64,000 nt of DNA, taken from assembly GCA_030762935.1 (NCBI GenBank), contig CM060900.1, forward strand, positions 389,677,632 to 389,741,631, given 5' to 3'. Both the position numbers and the translations under genes were made by a program. Positions 22,046-34,266 of the stretch are shown piece by piece. The DNA is from Hymenopus coronatus. Lineage: Eukaryota; Arthropoda; Insecta; Mantodea; Hymenopodidae. Within the stretch, counting starts at the first letter, position 1, and each line of letters begins with the position of its first letter. The notes under the pieces are model-generated. The model did not search any database. It was given only the letters and a program-made list of their open reading frames with translations, and was not told the DNA's origin.

Positions 22046-23245
22046 ATAAATAGAGCTGTCTCACAAGATCTGTTACCTTGGTGAGCGATAAGAAAGGAGG
22101 AACAGAGCAGCATTCTAAAGCTCTGTCTTTGAAAGCAGTAAGAAAGGAATGGACCCAAAGGTTTTTATAAACTAACATAGGAGATTTCAACTCTTATTGT
22201 AAATATAATTGTTAAACTAACTGCAAATTGTTCTTATGTTTCCGGTGGAAGCGCAGTATGTACGTGAAAATAATATTGCAAACACCAATGAAGAAAGGAA
22301 ACAGTCGTAGCTAGAATTGCAAAAAAAAAAAAAGGAAAACATTGGTAATAATAATAATAATAAATTACTAATGTTAGAAAGTCTTATATTCGGTTAACAA
22401 TGATTCAAATTGGCTTTTTCTTAAGTAAGACACCCTAAATAATTACGAGGTCCTGGATTTAGGTTTGTGATGTGAAATAAAGCGAACATGGTTTCTAATA
22501 GAGATGATATCGTGTGAAAAGGACCAGATTTGCCACCTCCTTCTAATAGTGATTCAGCTACAGATTAAGGCTGGGCTTTATTTTAATGATTCTGTATCTA
22601 GTTTCAAATCACCTTTTATTTCGTTGTTTATTTATAATTAACCAAGTACTACTACATTACAAAACGAGACACGAGTTCTCGTGACCTTTGTTTGTATTTG
22701 TTCCTCGCAGCTGATATAAACACGAGTTTAATGCGGAGGGATGCAAAATGTTCTGCTTACATCAAGTCTGGTACTAAATTTAGATCGAGAGTACAAGCAA
22801 GTGGTCTGTGTTATTGGTTGTTGTCATGGCAGAAATTCAAACGCTCAACTGTCAATTCGGGTATGAACTCTTATGACCTCCCTAGTCACAAAACACATTG
22901 AATGACTGAGCTGAAAATGACAGTGAAACTGATAAGAGAACATTCAGCAAGATGAAAAATCCACCGTTTCTAACACTATCAATAAAACGAAGGGAAGAGA
23001 ACCGCAACCTTCAAAATAACACACAAACACAGGGTTTTAGGGGTATAGATACAGATATTTTGATAAATAGTACCTTAATAAGTATCCACTTCGGTGTGTT
23101 GTTGTCTTTTCGATTCCTCATGGTTTTGTCACTAACTAATCACGTAATTTGCTACTTTATATTTCCGATTGGTCGTAACAGCACTGCGAAATGAACGTCT
23201 GTCGGTATAGACTCTCTATTTGCTTCTTCGTGATCACATGTCAAT
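22046..23245. other. Unannotated stretch
   Basis: AT-rich with an ATA run at about 22347-22363 and small frames (22692-22901, 22952-23194) that match nothing I recognise. Confidence 0.5.
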
Positions 23246-23247
23246 GC

Positions 23248-23612
23248 TCGAGGTAGTGTGGGGTCATTGGCCACGAAAAAGCAACCTCAGTTCCGATTGA
23301 TTTTAGTTAGGCCTGTCCACTGTGAGTTACTGCTGCCCGAAGTAGTGTAGGGTCATTGGCCACGCAAAAAGCATTCTACCTCAGTTCTGGTTGATTTTAG
23401 CGAGGCCTGGCCACTGTGCGTTACTGCTGCCCGAGGTAGTGTGGGGTCATTGGCCACGTAAAAAGTATTCTACTTCAGTTCCGGTTGATTTTACCGAGGC
23501 CTGCCCACTGTGCGTTACTGCTGCCCGAGGTAGTGCGGGGTCATTGGCCACGCAAAAAGCATTCTAACTCAGTTCCTGTTCGTTTTAGCACGTCCTGCCC
23601 ACTGTGCGTTAT
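23248..23612 (+). repeat. Tandem repeat, four units of about 89-94 bp
   Basis: Units start at the A of CGAGGTAGTG (or CGAAGTAGTG) at 23251, 23340, 23434 and 23528. Each contains GGGGTCATTGGCCACG, GCATTCTACCTCAGTTC, TGATTTTA and CCACTGTGCGTTACTGCTGC. The first unit is 89 bp because it lacks an ATTCT-like segment. The units are highly similar, which suggests a recent origin or gene-conversion-like homogenisation. Confidence 0.92.
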
Positions 23613-25435
23613 ACCTTCCCAACGTTTCTGCCTCGCGCTCTTGTAGAAGAGAAACACTACTGTTCCTTCACCTCACCCGTTCCTTCTGGGGGTGGTAAGA
23701 ACAAAAGATCCAAATGGGATGTTCTTTCCGTTCCCTGGTCGTAGATCCTTTACTAAGCTAGTGTTAGTGTATGATAGTGTATCTGTGTCGAATATACCTT
23801 AAATGTAAAAAAAAAAAAAAAATTAAATAAAATGTCGTATTATATCATAAGCGAAGTATATCAGCACAGGAAGTGTCGACTACTTAAAAACCTCATATGT
23901 GTAGTGCATACGGCTAATACAAGCTCATTTTTAAAGCACCTATATGCGACATTGAGCGAATATAACAGCCTAATAGCTTATAGCTTAGTAGGTCTGAAGT
24001 TTGATGTCGCAGCGTATGATGACCACATACACATCAGAGGGTGTTTGGCAAGCACGTGCCATGAAAACAAACGTAATTCTTTTTGTTGGTTATCAGAAAA
24101 CCAGTCCTAGGTTTAGGTAAAGGTACATAATGCAATTACATGCTCAAAAGACTACCTATGACTCGGAAGATTCGTGGTTGCTCTTGAATGCGAAACATGC
24201 GTTTTTTGCCCTGATTGTAAGAGACTTTTTTTTATTATCGCAATAATAAGCACTTAATACCTTACTGTAAATAGCAATAATTTGCTCTTAAATGCACAAG
24301 TGTTTCATTTAATATTACGAGCTAACTACACTAAAGTAAACTTATTACCTTTCTGCAAAAGAGTCTCAGTTTTGTTCAACCGTATCTAAAATCCATTGAT
24401 TGTATTCTGATGGTATTCTTACCTCTGTTATCTTTATAAGTTTCTTGACTCCATCCTCAATATTACTAAAGTTAAATTTAAATTTCTTCTAAAATATATT
24501 AGTGGTGTGTGTATTCCAGCTTATTTTTGTCGCCATTTCCTTTCATTCGATGTTTGATATGATGAAATATATTAGAAGAATAAACAAATAACAAAACACG
24601 CAGGTTAACATGACTTCGTAAGACAAGGAATCCCTTAATGTAAGCTAACCACTGTGTAGTATGTCGATATGTTTACGAAACCACTGCGTTACTTCTGATA
24701 GTGTGGGCCAGGTAGCAGTGTTATTTCTGGGAAACTACCTAATCCACGCTGCGCATGAGGCATCATGTAAATGTACATGTATTGGCGTTGAAAGCTAAAT
24801 CCTAGTATCACTTAGGACCACAGCATCAACATCATCTCTAATCGTGTCGTTTTGAAACACTCTGTATGTAAGTCATGCGGCTAACACCAGGTTAACTTTT
24901 AAACGGTTTATATATATATGAATAATAGGCTGTGAGGTCAATAAGTGCAAATAATTTGTTATTTAGTACAAAATAATTCATATTACACGGAAGGGTAGCT
25001 CATTTGTCCGCTTATTAATAGGATTATCATAAATGAAACGAAAATTTTAGGGTCCAATATGTTTTGAACAGCCCTGAGCTATATCTCTGCTTTATTTACA
25101 TTCATCACACTATCTATAGTCTGGCAGGGCATACGGGTGTCAATTTTGTGACCTGGTACATAAACAACCGAAGTCTGAGTTAGGGAATAATAGCCATCCT
25201 AAAACATCGTGAAAACTTTTCATTCACACAACCTTAGAAAATAGCGAGAAAAAAAAACTGCAAATACTGGATGAGCATATCGTCCTCAAACACTGATACA
25301 AATATTTGCACTTATACACCTTCCACCCTTTATATAACTCGGTATTGGTCTCAAGAGCTATACAGTGATCGTTACCACTCACACCGTGAAGTTATAAATA
25401 TGCTTTTCAGCTTTTGTTTTTGTGTAGAAACTCTG
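23613..25435. other. Unannotated stretch with short shared blocks
   Basis: No gene. Related blocks with a CGGCTAA(T/C)AC core and a TTTTAAA...TATAT block lie near 23905-23960 and 24882-24920. A looser match is near 26135-26180, suggesting a degraded dispersed repeat. A GAAGTTTGATGTCGCAGC block at about 23996 resembles GAAACTTGATGTCGCAGC inside the MITE at 52.7 kb. Confidence 0.5.
24846..24870 (-). mobile_element. Single terminal repeat related to the 52.7-kb MITE
   Basis: GTGTCGTTTTGAAACACTCTGTA closely matches the right terminal repeat of the MITE at 52658-53156 (GTGTCGTTTTGAAACACCTGTA). I could not find a partner end nearby, so the element is truncated or its left end is too diverged. Confidence 0.65.
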
Positions 25436-25439
25436 CAAG

Positions 25440-26110
25440 TTTCGTGACAATAAAAATGATGATGCTACTGGGCAAGCCCGTGGTATGACAACACAGGGAG
25501 TCAAAATGGCGGAATTTACGGTACAGCAAAAGATTTTTTGTTTAGCCCAATTGAAATCCCCATTGCAGTATAAAGGAGTTTTAGACAGGAGTATGGTGTA
25601 AATGCTACAGATCGTCATACCATTGTGAAATGGCATAATCAGTTGTTGGAAACATCATCTGTCCTAAAGAAGAAGGGAAGTGGCAGAAAACCAAGCGGGT
25701 CGAGTTCGCTACTGCACAGTTATTCCTGCATTGATGATGACAATCAACTCCTAAACCATGCCGCATTCTTAGACGAAGAAGCCTTTCATCATTATGACAC
25801 ATGCGTTTCTTCTTTGCTGAAAGCATAGCAACAGGGACAACATACCTAGATATGCTGGAGAAATATGCAGTCCCTGAAATACCGAACTCCAGTACAGGAC
25901 CTGGTTGACCTACGAAGGCAGATAACAGACGCTTGTGCTTCCGTCACACCAGTAATGCTGCGGAACGAATGGAGGGAGATAAGAATTCCATCTCGATATT
26001 CTTCGCGTTTTATTGAAACTTGCCGAGTTTGTCTAGCATACAGTCTAATTGCGGCTATTATGTGTCTATTAGTTTAGGAGACATTAAGATTCCTTTGTGG
26101 TAACGATTCA
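25440..26110 (+). mobile_element. DUF4817-type mariner relic M4, core deleted
   Basis: The N-terminal part reads MAEFTVQQKIFCLAQL (near 25506). After a frameshift the HTH segment reads DRHTIVKWHNQLLETSS and then VLKKKGSGRKPSG (near 25610-25700). Both are characteristic of the DUF4817-like head fused to mariner/IS630 transposases in insects. The next readable block is C-terminal: TYLDMLEKYAVPE (near 25840), then TPVQDLVDLRRQITDACASV and TPVMLRNEWREI (near 25885-25985). The VYxTPV...LRxxI type of ending matches the family. Almost all of the DDE core is missing between about 25720 and 25835. No catalytic Asp remains. Confidence 0.88.
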
Positions 26111-27221
26111 ACGGAACACACGGTATATACAGACCATGTTAATACGGGTTAGTTTTAAAGGGTCTATATATGGATGTCTCACCTGCAGTTTATAATATGT
26201 TATGCTTTAAAGTACATATATAAATATGTAGTCTGTGAGGCTGGTTAAATGTTTAAGAATATTTTTTATATAAGATTAAGCATTATGTCTTATGATGCTT
26301 TGATCTCAACCATTTGTTTAGTAACATCAGCAGTACAGATACACAGCTCAAGTTTCTTATCCTGTTTACCTTTAACACACATAACCAGATAATTATCCTT
26401 CATTCGCTGTTTTATACATTTATTGTTCTATCATACTTCACCTTTAGCGCCTCTGAGGATAAGGTAAAAGGGCTTAGCATTTGTTTATGTGTAAGCCTTC
26501 CGCATGTGGGTAGATGTTATACTCTGTATTCTTTTTTCTTAGTCCCTAAATAAAAATTCCTTTGTGCAAGCCCCAAGTGTGTGTGCTTAATCGGCTTTCT
26601 TCACCGCTCCACGTTGTACGCAAGAGTGACATGCATAGACTCGCTCCACTGGGATGGAGTTCTGGAGATTCAGAGACAATGCATTTCAAACATGTAAAAT
26701 CAAGAAGTTTTCCTATAAATTTGGAGTCGATGCTGGATCACGCTGACCACGGTAAACGAAATAAACTGTTATTATGTTGGGTAACACAGATACCCGAACT
26801 TTTCCTAGATAAGAACCAGAGTGAACCGTCTTTATCAGCGATTGGCAAGTTGGTCGGCCGGCTTTGTACTGGCGTATGGAACAATAACTTACGGCCGATA
26901 TTACCGCCATTTACTGCTTATAGACTATACAACTATTTGGCTAATTTTTGACTGCAACGCCATTATAAAGACCATTTTGGGTAGTGTAGCTTTATATAAA
27001 AACAGCTATAAACATAGCTAGACGTTTGTAATTTAGAGTGCGTAATCGTAATTTACAATTTCTTACACTGCGTGTATACTCAGAAAAGTGCCATTTTACT
27101 GATATGCCAATTTCAATTTAGATAAACTTAGGTTGTTTATTATAGAGGATATGTAGTTAGCATCTAGGGAATCCTAAACCTTTAGTTAAATACACTTCTA
27201 AAGACAAATGTATTACAGAGT
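26111..27221. other. Unannotated stretch with a 129-codon frame
   Basis: The frame 26562-26951 on the plus strand is the longest here, but I recognise no domain. Its composition is not distinctive, and it has no clear promoter or poly-A context. I do not call it a gene. Confidence 0.4.
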
Positions 27222-27385
27222 TGCGGCCCGTCCCCATGGTCGCGCTCACTGAAGTGTGGGAGCGCACTTGGAATCCCGCCATGGACATGGCTGTTCTGTG
27301 TTTTGTAATTTATCTAAGCCATTCTCTCGTCCCTCAGGGCCAATTAGGTCACGCCTGAAGGCCAATATATGTATGTGGAAAAGAA
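27222..27385 (+). mobile_element. SINE-N-like relic with internal deletion
   Basis: The head GTCCCCATGGTCGCGCTCACTG matches the SINE-N head. The A- and B-box halves are brought together by a deletion, ending ATCCCGCCATGGACATGG. The tail differs from the copies at 13.2-13.7 kb, so the family assignment is tentative. Confidence 0.55.
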
Positions 27386-27910
27386 AACAGAGTTGTGTGT
27401 AAGTGTATCTCTTTTTTATATTTAATTGCACCAGAACAATCTCCAGATTTAAAGTCATTATATAAACTTTTTTTTTTTTTTAAATATTTCATTTATAATT
27501 TTCCAAACCGAGCTCCACACATCTGAAACTTTAACGAAGGTTTATAATACAACATATACAACCAACCTTGACCATTAGCACATTATATACTATTTGGAAT
27601 GACCCTAGTATACTTATTAATAATCATATACACATATGATTCGATGAGTAATTCATAAACTAGATTTCCCTTCTTTGTTAGTGCTATATCCTTTGACTCT
27701 TCTCGAGTGCCTTTCTTACTCAAGTGAACCCTAAAAAATTCTGTCACAACTGACCTCAATGGCCCTAGCGCCTCCATCATATATACAAAGTTCTCTCAAA
27801 GTTTCCATAGCGAATACGTGAATATTAAGACACGTGTTTATAGAAGAGATATACCATCCATATTACATCAGACTTCAATAAAGGCAACCTTAGGATACAA
27901 TTAATAATTT
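27386..27910. other. AT-rich spacer
   Basis: Includes a T run at 27469-27480. I see no gene. Confidence 0.5.
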
Positions 27911-29420
27911 CACCACGAGGTCCTTGGCGTGCTGGTTGAAGCTTATGACAATTTCTCTTTAATCCGCATAGGGTGACATAGCCACATCAATTCACCCTGC
28001 TGGAAATACTGGCTGTTGGCCTGCCATTTGCTTCGGATATTCATTAGGCCCCTCGGTATGTGGATATATTGACGGCTCATATGATACACGCCCTGAAGGT
28101 TTCAATGAGATACTTCACGTAGTAAATGACTAGTTCTTCTGCCCCAGGGTGTTCTCAAACCAGATCACAAGGTAGAAAAGACGCCCTGCCAAAGAACCAG
28201 CTGGTTGTTGTCAAAGTGGTAGTGTCGTGCACTGACAAGCAGTAGGTCAGCAAGAAAAAAGAGTACCCTTACTTCCCAATTCCTCTCATGATTGACCCTG
28301 ACCATTCTCAAGTGCTCTTCTGGAATCTTTATTACCGATTATCTATACAATATGATTACGGGTGCTGAGGCATTGTGCATGTTTTGCGCACTCTAATTTA
28401 CTCCAGTGCTTCCCTCACTTGAAGTCGGTTCCCTAATTGCTGTGAAACTCCAATGATAACCTAATTGGCATAAAATTCTTCCACGAGGCAGTTTGGCATC
28501 CTCTTGGCCTCCCGGCTAGAAATGGCGGACACTTTCAGCTACTTGGTGAAGTAATCACGAGTATTAACAGATATTTGTTTAACATTTCGGATACAGGAAA
28601 CAACACAAATATGGCAGAGTTGATGGTTTCGAACAGTAGGCAGTTAGCTAAATTTGACACAGGAGTCCTGTTTTTGTACTTATGACACACGTAAAAGCTC
28701 CCCCTGTTGGAAGGAAATGGTTGAGAGGACACATCTGGCAGCTGAAACCCTAAGCAACAGTACGGGAATGACAGCATACCTACAGTTATCAAATTAAGGC
28801 GCACCAAAAGTCGGACAAGTGGACCAGGAATCACGCTAGAATAAATCCAACATCCCCAGGGAACAGCCTTTTTTGAATAACTGGTATTATTTCCTGTCGA
28901 ATCTCTGGTCCTCAAATTATTTTTTCATCCCAGGTCACTTTACTGATACAAATGGTTGTGGGTGTCGACGGCAGTGAAATGTTGACGGAAGGCTTCGAAA
29001 GTTGAGGTGCCGTCCTGTTTGGTTCGCTTGAAGCGTGCAGACGTTACGTCACGCCCTGGTGTTTCGACCTTCAGGTCCTTAAATCATCCGCCAAGAATTC
29101 CATCTAGTCAGTTTATTGGAGCTAACGTCGACTCTTCCTTCCAGGACACTAATGCATTCCCTGATATCTTCCTGGCTATTAGCGCATTGGCCAAAACAAA
29201 AGAACTTATTCGTGGCTTTGACGCTCTTAGTTCTCGACTGCACTCAGCTGTCACGCAACAGACTCTGCCAAAAGTGATGTCCCTCAGCCCTAGCAGACCC
29301 CCCTTATTTAGCTCTTTCGGCAGTGGCGAAATATTCAGAAAAGAGGTATTTTCTCTTAAACCTGCTACAAAGGAATTTTATAGAGCTGCAGGAAGGCGAG
29401 AAAGACCCACACAAAGCTCT
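27911..29420 (-). mobile_element. Ty3/gypsy retrotransposon relic
   Basis: On the minus strand a gypsy-type pol 3-prime region can be read through frameshifts. A possible zinc-binding and linker region lies at about 28640-28900 (CHKYKNRTP). The integrase core entry NKYLLILV then DYFTK lies near 28541-28590. Next are REAKRMPNCLVEEFYAN (near 28480), and LVLWQGVFSTL then SGLRTPWGRR (near 28130-28190). The C-terminal GELMWLCHP and CHKLQPARQGPRGEI block is near 27915-28000 and corresponds to the usual KLQ...WEGPY ending. Upstream, 28940-29250, is a weaker match to gag (QDGTSTFEAFRQHFTAVD). Reverse transcriptase and RNase H are missing, so a large internal deletion is likely. The 160-codon plus-strand frame at 29007-29489 is the antisense shadow of this gag-like part. 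Confidence 0.78.
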
Positions 29421-29559
29421 GTTTTGGGGGGGGGGTTATCATTGCACGTGTTAATTTATTTAAATTTCCCAAGTGTTCCACAATTGTAACAAACCAGACG
29501 CTTTCCATCAATCAATTACTTAGGTCGTAGTTATACTTATATGTATAATATATTCAAGC

Positions 29560-29835
29560 TGCAGAATAATAGAAACATGTATTTTAAATAACTATCCAAA
29601 TTTCAGAAATCGATTAATCATTTATTTTTATGGAGCATACTAAATTTGGTACCACTGTTTGTTCAAGAGATAGAAACTGACATTTGTTTTTCAGCAAGAT
29701 TTTCGTTGAACGATATAGAACATAAATACCAGACTTGGTATTTATCCAACTTCTCGATTTACAGTCACATTGTTCACAAACGCAAGATCAACCGCGTGTG
29801 TATTTTTTATACAAAGCCTTTCTTTATTCTTGGGA
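29560..29835 (+). repeat. Dispersed repeat R1, copy g (partial)
   Basis: Shares GCATACTAAATTTGGTACCA, ATACCAGACTTGGTATTTAT and a following TTTACAGTCACATTGTTCAC block with the R1 copies near 58.6 and 61.4 kb. The rest is degraded. Confidence 0.6.
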
Positions 29836-31950
29836 ATCGCAAAAAAAGGATTTTAGAAAATATCCCCTACGTTTGTCTCTGGTTAGAGTAAATAAATCAA
29901 CAGGCTGATAAATACAAGCTTAGTATTTAGCTTCAATGTCTGCCAATGACGCAACACGAGATTATCCAAGCGGGTTACCTCCCCCAAACAAATATTTTCA
30001 TCGAAAAATATTTCTTATTCTTTATTTTCTCACAAATGTACATCTTTATTAAAACGTTTAACATATGTTTTAGCATATTGATGTATATTATAGTTCATAT
30101 ATTTTGGAAATGGATCTGATGCCCCATCATTTGATCTAGTTTTGTATAATTTTATATAACTAGGAAACAATATGAGATAGAAAGACTCTTACTGAGTGAA
30201 AAATGTAGAGCTCATTCTGTCAAACAGTTTGTTTAGCCTTTGCTGTTTAAGCACTTAATAGATGGAGACATTTCTTGTAAAGGAATAGCGCCATACAATG
30301 GAACATCTTTCGCCACTGACTTGTGTACCATCTAGCATGGAAGTATATACAGAAGGCACCATTTCAGTGGCAACATGGTCTAGGAAAATGGCCGACACAG
30401 AAGTTGCAAGTTCCGTAGCTGCTGCTACTGTAGTTTTTCTTCCTGTAATATATAGCTCATTCGTAATTGCCTCAAGTTTCTACACACGTAATGGGCCAAA
30501 GCTTGTATAGATTTGCCCATTAATACTTACAAAAACGAAGTATGATTCAATAACAAGTCACGTTAATCGCTACGATAATATCGTAGTAGCTCCCAAGACC
30601 AATCGGTAGAGCCCTTGCTGGTCTACAAGGGATTATGGGTTCACTTTTTTATATTTTATTTCTGATACTGTCTTTATTGCTGCATGCTCTATTGCATGCA
30701 TTTGTATAAACATAGTTCAAAGCTGTGTTCAAGTATTTTATTGTGTTATTTATTTAGATTTTCCTTTACTTGTTCAGTAATGCTTAGTTAAATTGCAGTG
30801 TGTCAGAATTCTATATTTTACACTTGTACTGTTAAAAAATTAAAAAAATTGAATTTTGAATCGGCCATTGTTTTCTTGTGTCATCATTAAACTTTTTTCT
30901 AAAATCTTCTCCTTCAGTTTTAACCATCCACATTCTCACAGAATATGTGGCACTAATTTTCTGCTTTCCCTACGAGCACATGTTCAATTTTCCGCAATGT
31001 TATAATAGGCTCAAAAACTGCGCATGTGAGCATTGTTTAGTTTGATCCTGAAGTATGGTCTTGAATCATGTTTGTGCATGTGCATATTAAGAACTCAAAC
31101 ATAACGATGTTATAAATGGCAGTTATGAGCTATGATATAACAGGCAAACATAAGCAGTGAGTATGTATATAATCCAAACTACAGTCGAGCTAGCCGCCAG
31201 AAAGTAAGAAATTCGGTCACCATCAGGGCATTTGAAGCAATGTTTTGGTGTTCATGGATATAGATTAGCAGAGCATTTACACCCGGAGCCATTTTCCATA
31301 TGGTACCATCTCTTGTACAAGAAATGTCTTCGTTTATACAGGACTTGACGAAGCATTCCAACCTGCAACTTTACACCCTTTCCAGGGTTTTGCACGTAAT
31401 TCACTTCTCATTCTTTCCGTTACAAGAGTAAGAGCTTGTTGCCTAGATTAAACATTGGAATGTTATTTCTGCTTATCGTACGCAACTCAACACTGGCCGA
31501 TTATTTTGATGTCATTTGCTCGCTTGCCCCCTAAAATATAAATCGTGAGTAATGTAATGTGGCAATAAGTTACTTTTTATATGGATACCATAATATGACG
31601 TGTAAAGTCTCGACAACGTTGGCGAAGACCTCACGCACTGCTATTTATGTACATCTATTGTGCGCTAATGCCCTATTAAGAGAAAGAGGTGAAATGAGGG
31701 AACAGAAGACCATAGGCCGCAGGCAGACAGGCCACAGAGGCTCCTAAAAGTCCCTAACTCCATGGTTGAAAGTTATTTTAATCTCAGTGTCAGGATCCAC
31801 CGAGCAGCCGTCAACAGCATGAATTCCGAGTCTCATCAAGCGTGCTCTGCCCCACAAGGAGAGCAACTGGTGCCTCAACACATAGATCAGCATTTATCCA
31901 TGCATCCGCGCCATCTTCCAGCACTACAAAACATCAAAAGCCTAGAATCA
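29836..31950. other. Unannotated stretch
   Basis: AT-rich with no gene that I recognise. The frames at 30298-30510 and 31762-32064 have no identifiable domain. Confidence 0.45.
30590..30650 (+). repeat. Weak tRNA-like segment
   Basis: CAATCGGTAGAGCCC and ATTATGGGTTCAC resemble A and B boxes at tRNA-like spacing. The ends do not pair, so this is at most a SINE or tRNA relic. Confidence 0.35.
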
Positions 31951-32039
31951 CACCTGAAAATGATAAGGGAATGTCATGAAAGAAATGTTGTGGAGAATAA
32001 GTATCACATCATTCGCCTAAATGACAAGGGGGAATTACA

Positions 32040-32230
32040 AAAACCCCAAATTCATGGGGATTAAATCTGCAACCATCTGAATGCGAATAGCACACGTTGC
32101 CGTGGCGCCATTGACAGTCCCATGTCAATAGATTTACTGGCATGTTAAAGAACTCCTGCGGGACAAAATTCTGGCACATCGGCACGCTGATATGATCCTA
32201 GCAATTGACAGCGTCGTTAACAAACAAAAA
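32040..32230 (+). mobile_element. SINE-E 3-prime core
   Basis: Contains GGCATGTTAAAGAACTCCTG, then CGGGACAAAATTCTGGCAC, and CGCTGATATGATCC...GCGTCGTTAACAAAC. From memory this resembles the 3-prime core of a SINE type seen in several arthropods. That comparison cannot be checked here. The tRNA-like head is not visible, so the copy is 5-prime truncated or its head is degraded. Confidence 0.6.
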
Positions 32231-33194
32231 TATTTATTTACCGTGGTGCGACCTCTCTCCGTATAGTATAAGACGGATGTATGTGAATTTTTCATTGCTA
32301 GAGAAAGTTATGTTAAGATATCACATAAGTTTTTTTTCGATGTATTGTATTGCATAAATCAACTATCGTTTAATTTATTTGTTTTCTTTGTTTGTCGTTA
32401 TTTTTATAGAAGCTTGTTACTGGGAACACCTCATTTGGAACCTTTTTTTTTAATCTACGCGACAATCAAAGACATATATGCTTCCCTAAGGGGCTTCGCT
32501 AAGCAGTGAAAATAATAATCTACGAACTCCAACTCATTTCTGTAACTACTCTGAAGGACGAAAAAGCTTTCAGCACTACGCTTTCCCACTTATTGCACAG
32601 GACTAGCCAGTATTATGTTGCGTTTCACTCTGCAGATGGTTTTTGTCGCATTTTCACAAGCTGTGGAAAATATCCAAATCGATGCAACGTCTGTTTGCTT
32701 CCAAGGTGGAACTGTTTTGAAACCACGTTGTATCCACAGGCACTTTTGCAACTGTGTCCCATCTTCATGCACTACAAGTTAGCGTAAACACCAGGCTGTT
32801 AGCAGTGTAGTCGATGCCGCTTAAGGGCCAAATTACCAGGAGCTGGAATGGAATACACAAGATGAAAGGGAATGGAAACAATGAGATAATTTCACTACAG
32901 TCGCCAGAAACTTTTAGATTTGAAACAGCTTGTGCGATAAATAGTTTGAGAATTTGAAGGCACATTGTTAGCATACCGGGACACGTTATGACAGGAGGAT
33001 AACAGTATTTCGTTCATCGATAAAACTCAAACTTCATTTGTTTCTGTAATCGCCTTACGTTTCGTGTACGCCTCACTACCTCAAATCCACACATGAACAT
33101 AATATCTACCCCTCAACGGCGATAACACCTGTGTTTAACCTTCTTCTGGGCGTCGTTTGCATAAGTCTGCAACCCTGTTAGTACCCAGTCAAAA
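32231..33194. other. AT-rich stretch
   Basis: I see no gene. The 94-codon plus-strand frame (32506-32787) and its antisense partners have no recognisable motif. Confidence 0.45.
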
Positions 33195-33985
33195 AATATT
33201 TGATGTGCTCCTTTCACATGACTTTCTCTAGCAGTACTGCAAATAATCTATTCTTACAATAGATTCTTCTTCTATCTACATGAGCTAATCGAGATAAACA
33301 TTAGCAGAATTGGTCTTTTTACTTGTTTCTTTATACGTAGTAGGAAAATAAGGATATGCACTAGGCTAAAGCGTTATTCAAATATTTTAAAAGTCGGTCA
33401 ATATGTGAAATATCTGAAATTAGTTGTCTATGCCTGCCAGGAGTCAAATAAGAGAGAGAGAGAGAGAGAGAGAGCAAAAGAAAGATGACTTCCTGTTTGA
33501 GAAAAGTTTAAGTGGGTAGCTAAAAACTGAAAACAATAATGTGTAACATCTCAGAAACGGTTAACTGTTCAAAAAAATGTAAATGCCATAAATTACTATG
33601 TGTTTTAACGAGTTGGTCATAAAAATATCATAGACATGTGGTATTTTCATTAAAATCATTATAAATGTTTTTGAGAAGCTGGAAATTATCAAAAAAAGTT
33701 CCCTGTAAAGGATTGTTCGCAGTGGGACATTCTCCTGAAAACCTTCGTTGGGCATCCCTGGAAGATACTAAACCTAAACACCAAGTTTGTAGTTAATCGA
33801 CTTTTCAACTCTTCACACACACCCGCACATACACACATGGACCTTTTTCTAGAAATGTTTCTTTAGAATTCAGGGGACCCAAAAATATGTATTTCTGGTG
33901 AAATCTCGGTATAGAATTTTTGGGTGGAATACACACCTACTCTGTCTGCTATATGCATTGTACATTCGTGCTAAAGAAAGTATTA
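33195..33985 (+). repeat. Dispersed repeat R1, copy a
   Basis: This is one of the fuller copies. Blocks in order are TCCTTTCACATGACTTTCTC, CTAATCGAGATAAACATTAG, CACTAGGCTAAAGCG, and an AG microsatellite. Then GACTTCCTGTTTGAGAAAAG, ACATCTCAGAAACGGTTAAC and GATACTAAACCTAAACACCA, a CA-rich tract, and the end block GGTGAAATCTCGGTATAGAA followed by TATATGCATTGTACATTCG. The same blocks occur in the same order at 60775-61560. No TIR or open frame was found. Confidence 0.85.
33451..33474. repeat. (AG)n microsatellite inside R1
   Basis: Twelve AG units. Other R1 copies have no such run at this place, so it expanded in this copy. Confidence 0.9.
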
Positions 33986-34100
33986 ACATTACGTTTTAAA
34001 CACCGGTAAGCATGGCATCCCTTAAAGAATATCAACGATCATATTCGAATTGAAACACACAAGTTACACATGTATGCAAAAGTATGTACCTACTATCCTG

Positions 34101-34266
34101 GGCTGTGCCGTGGACAAGTAGTTAGACTACACACCTCTCACCAACGAGGCCTGGGTTCGATCCCAGGCAACTGCATGCGAGATTTTTGGTGGACAAAGCA
34201 GCGCAGGGGCATCAGTGTCATCAACTGCGGTGCGTATGTTGTAAACGAGGACGTTATACACTATAA
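34101..34266 (+). mobile_element. SINE-A copy 3, internally deleted
   Basis: A good head (GGCTGTGCCGTGGACAAGTA) and B box (GGGTTCGATCCCAGGC), then AGATTTTTGGTGGACAAAGC. The body jumps from GCGCAGGGGC directly to ATCAGTGTCATC, losing about 70-80 bp present in other copies. The tail is also diverged. Confidence 0.87.

Noticed and set aside
23248..23612. CRISPR-like array
   Set aside because: Whole units are conserved with no unique spacers. It is a simple tandem array.
26562..26951. 129-codon plus-strand open frame
   Set aside because: I recognised no family and saw no splice or promoter support. It is possible by chance in sequence of this composition.
29007..29489. 160-codon plus-strand open frame, the longest in the window
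   Set aside because: It lies antisense to the gag-like part of the gypsy relic, has no recognisable domain and ends in a G-run artefact.
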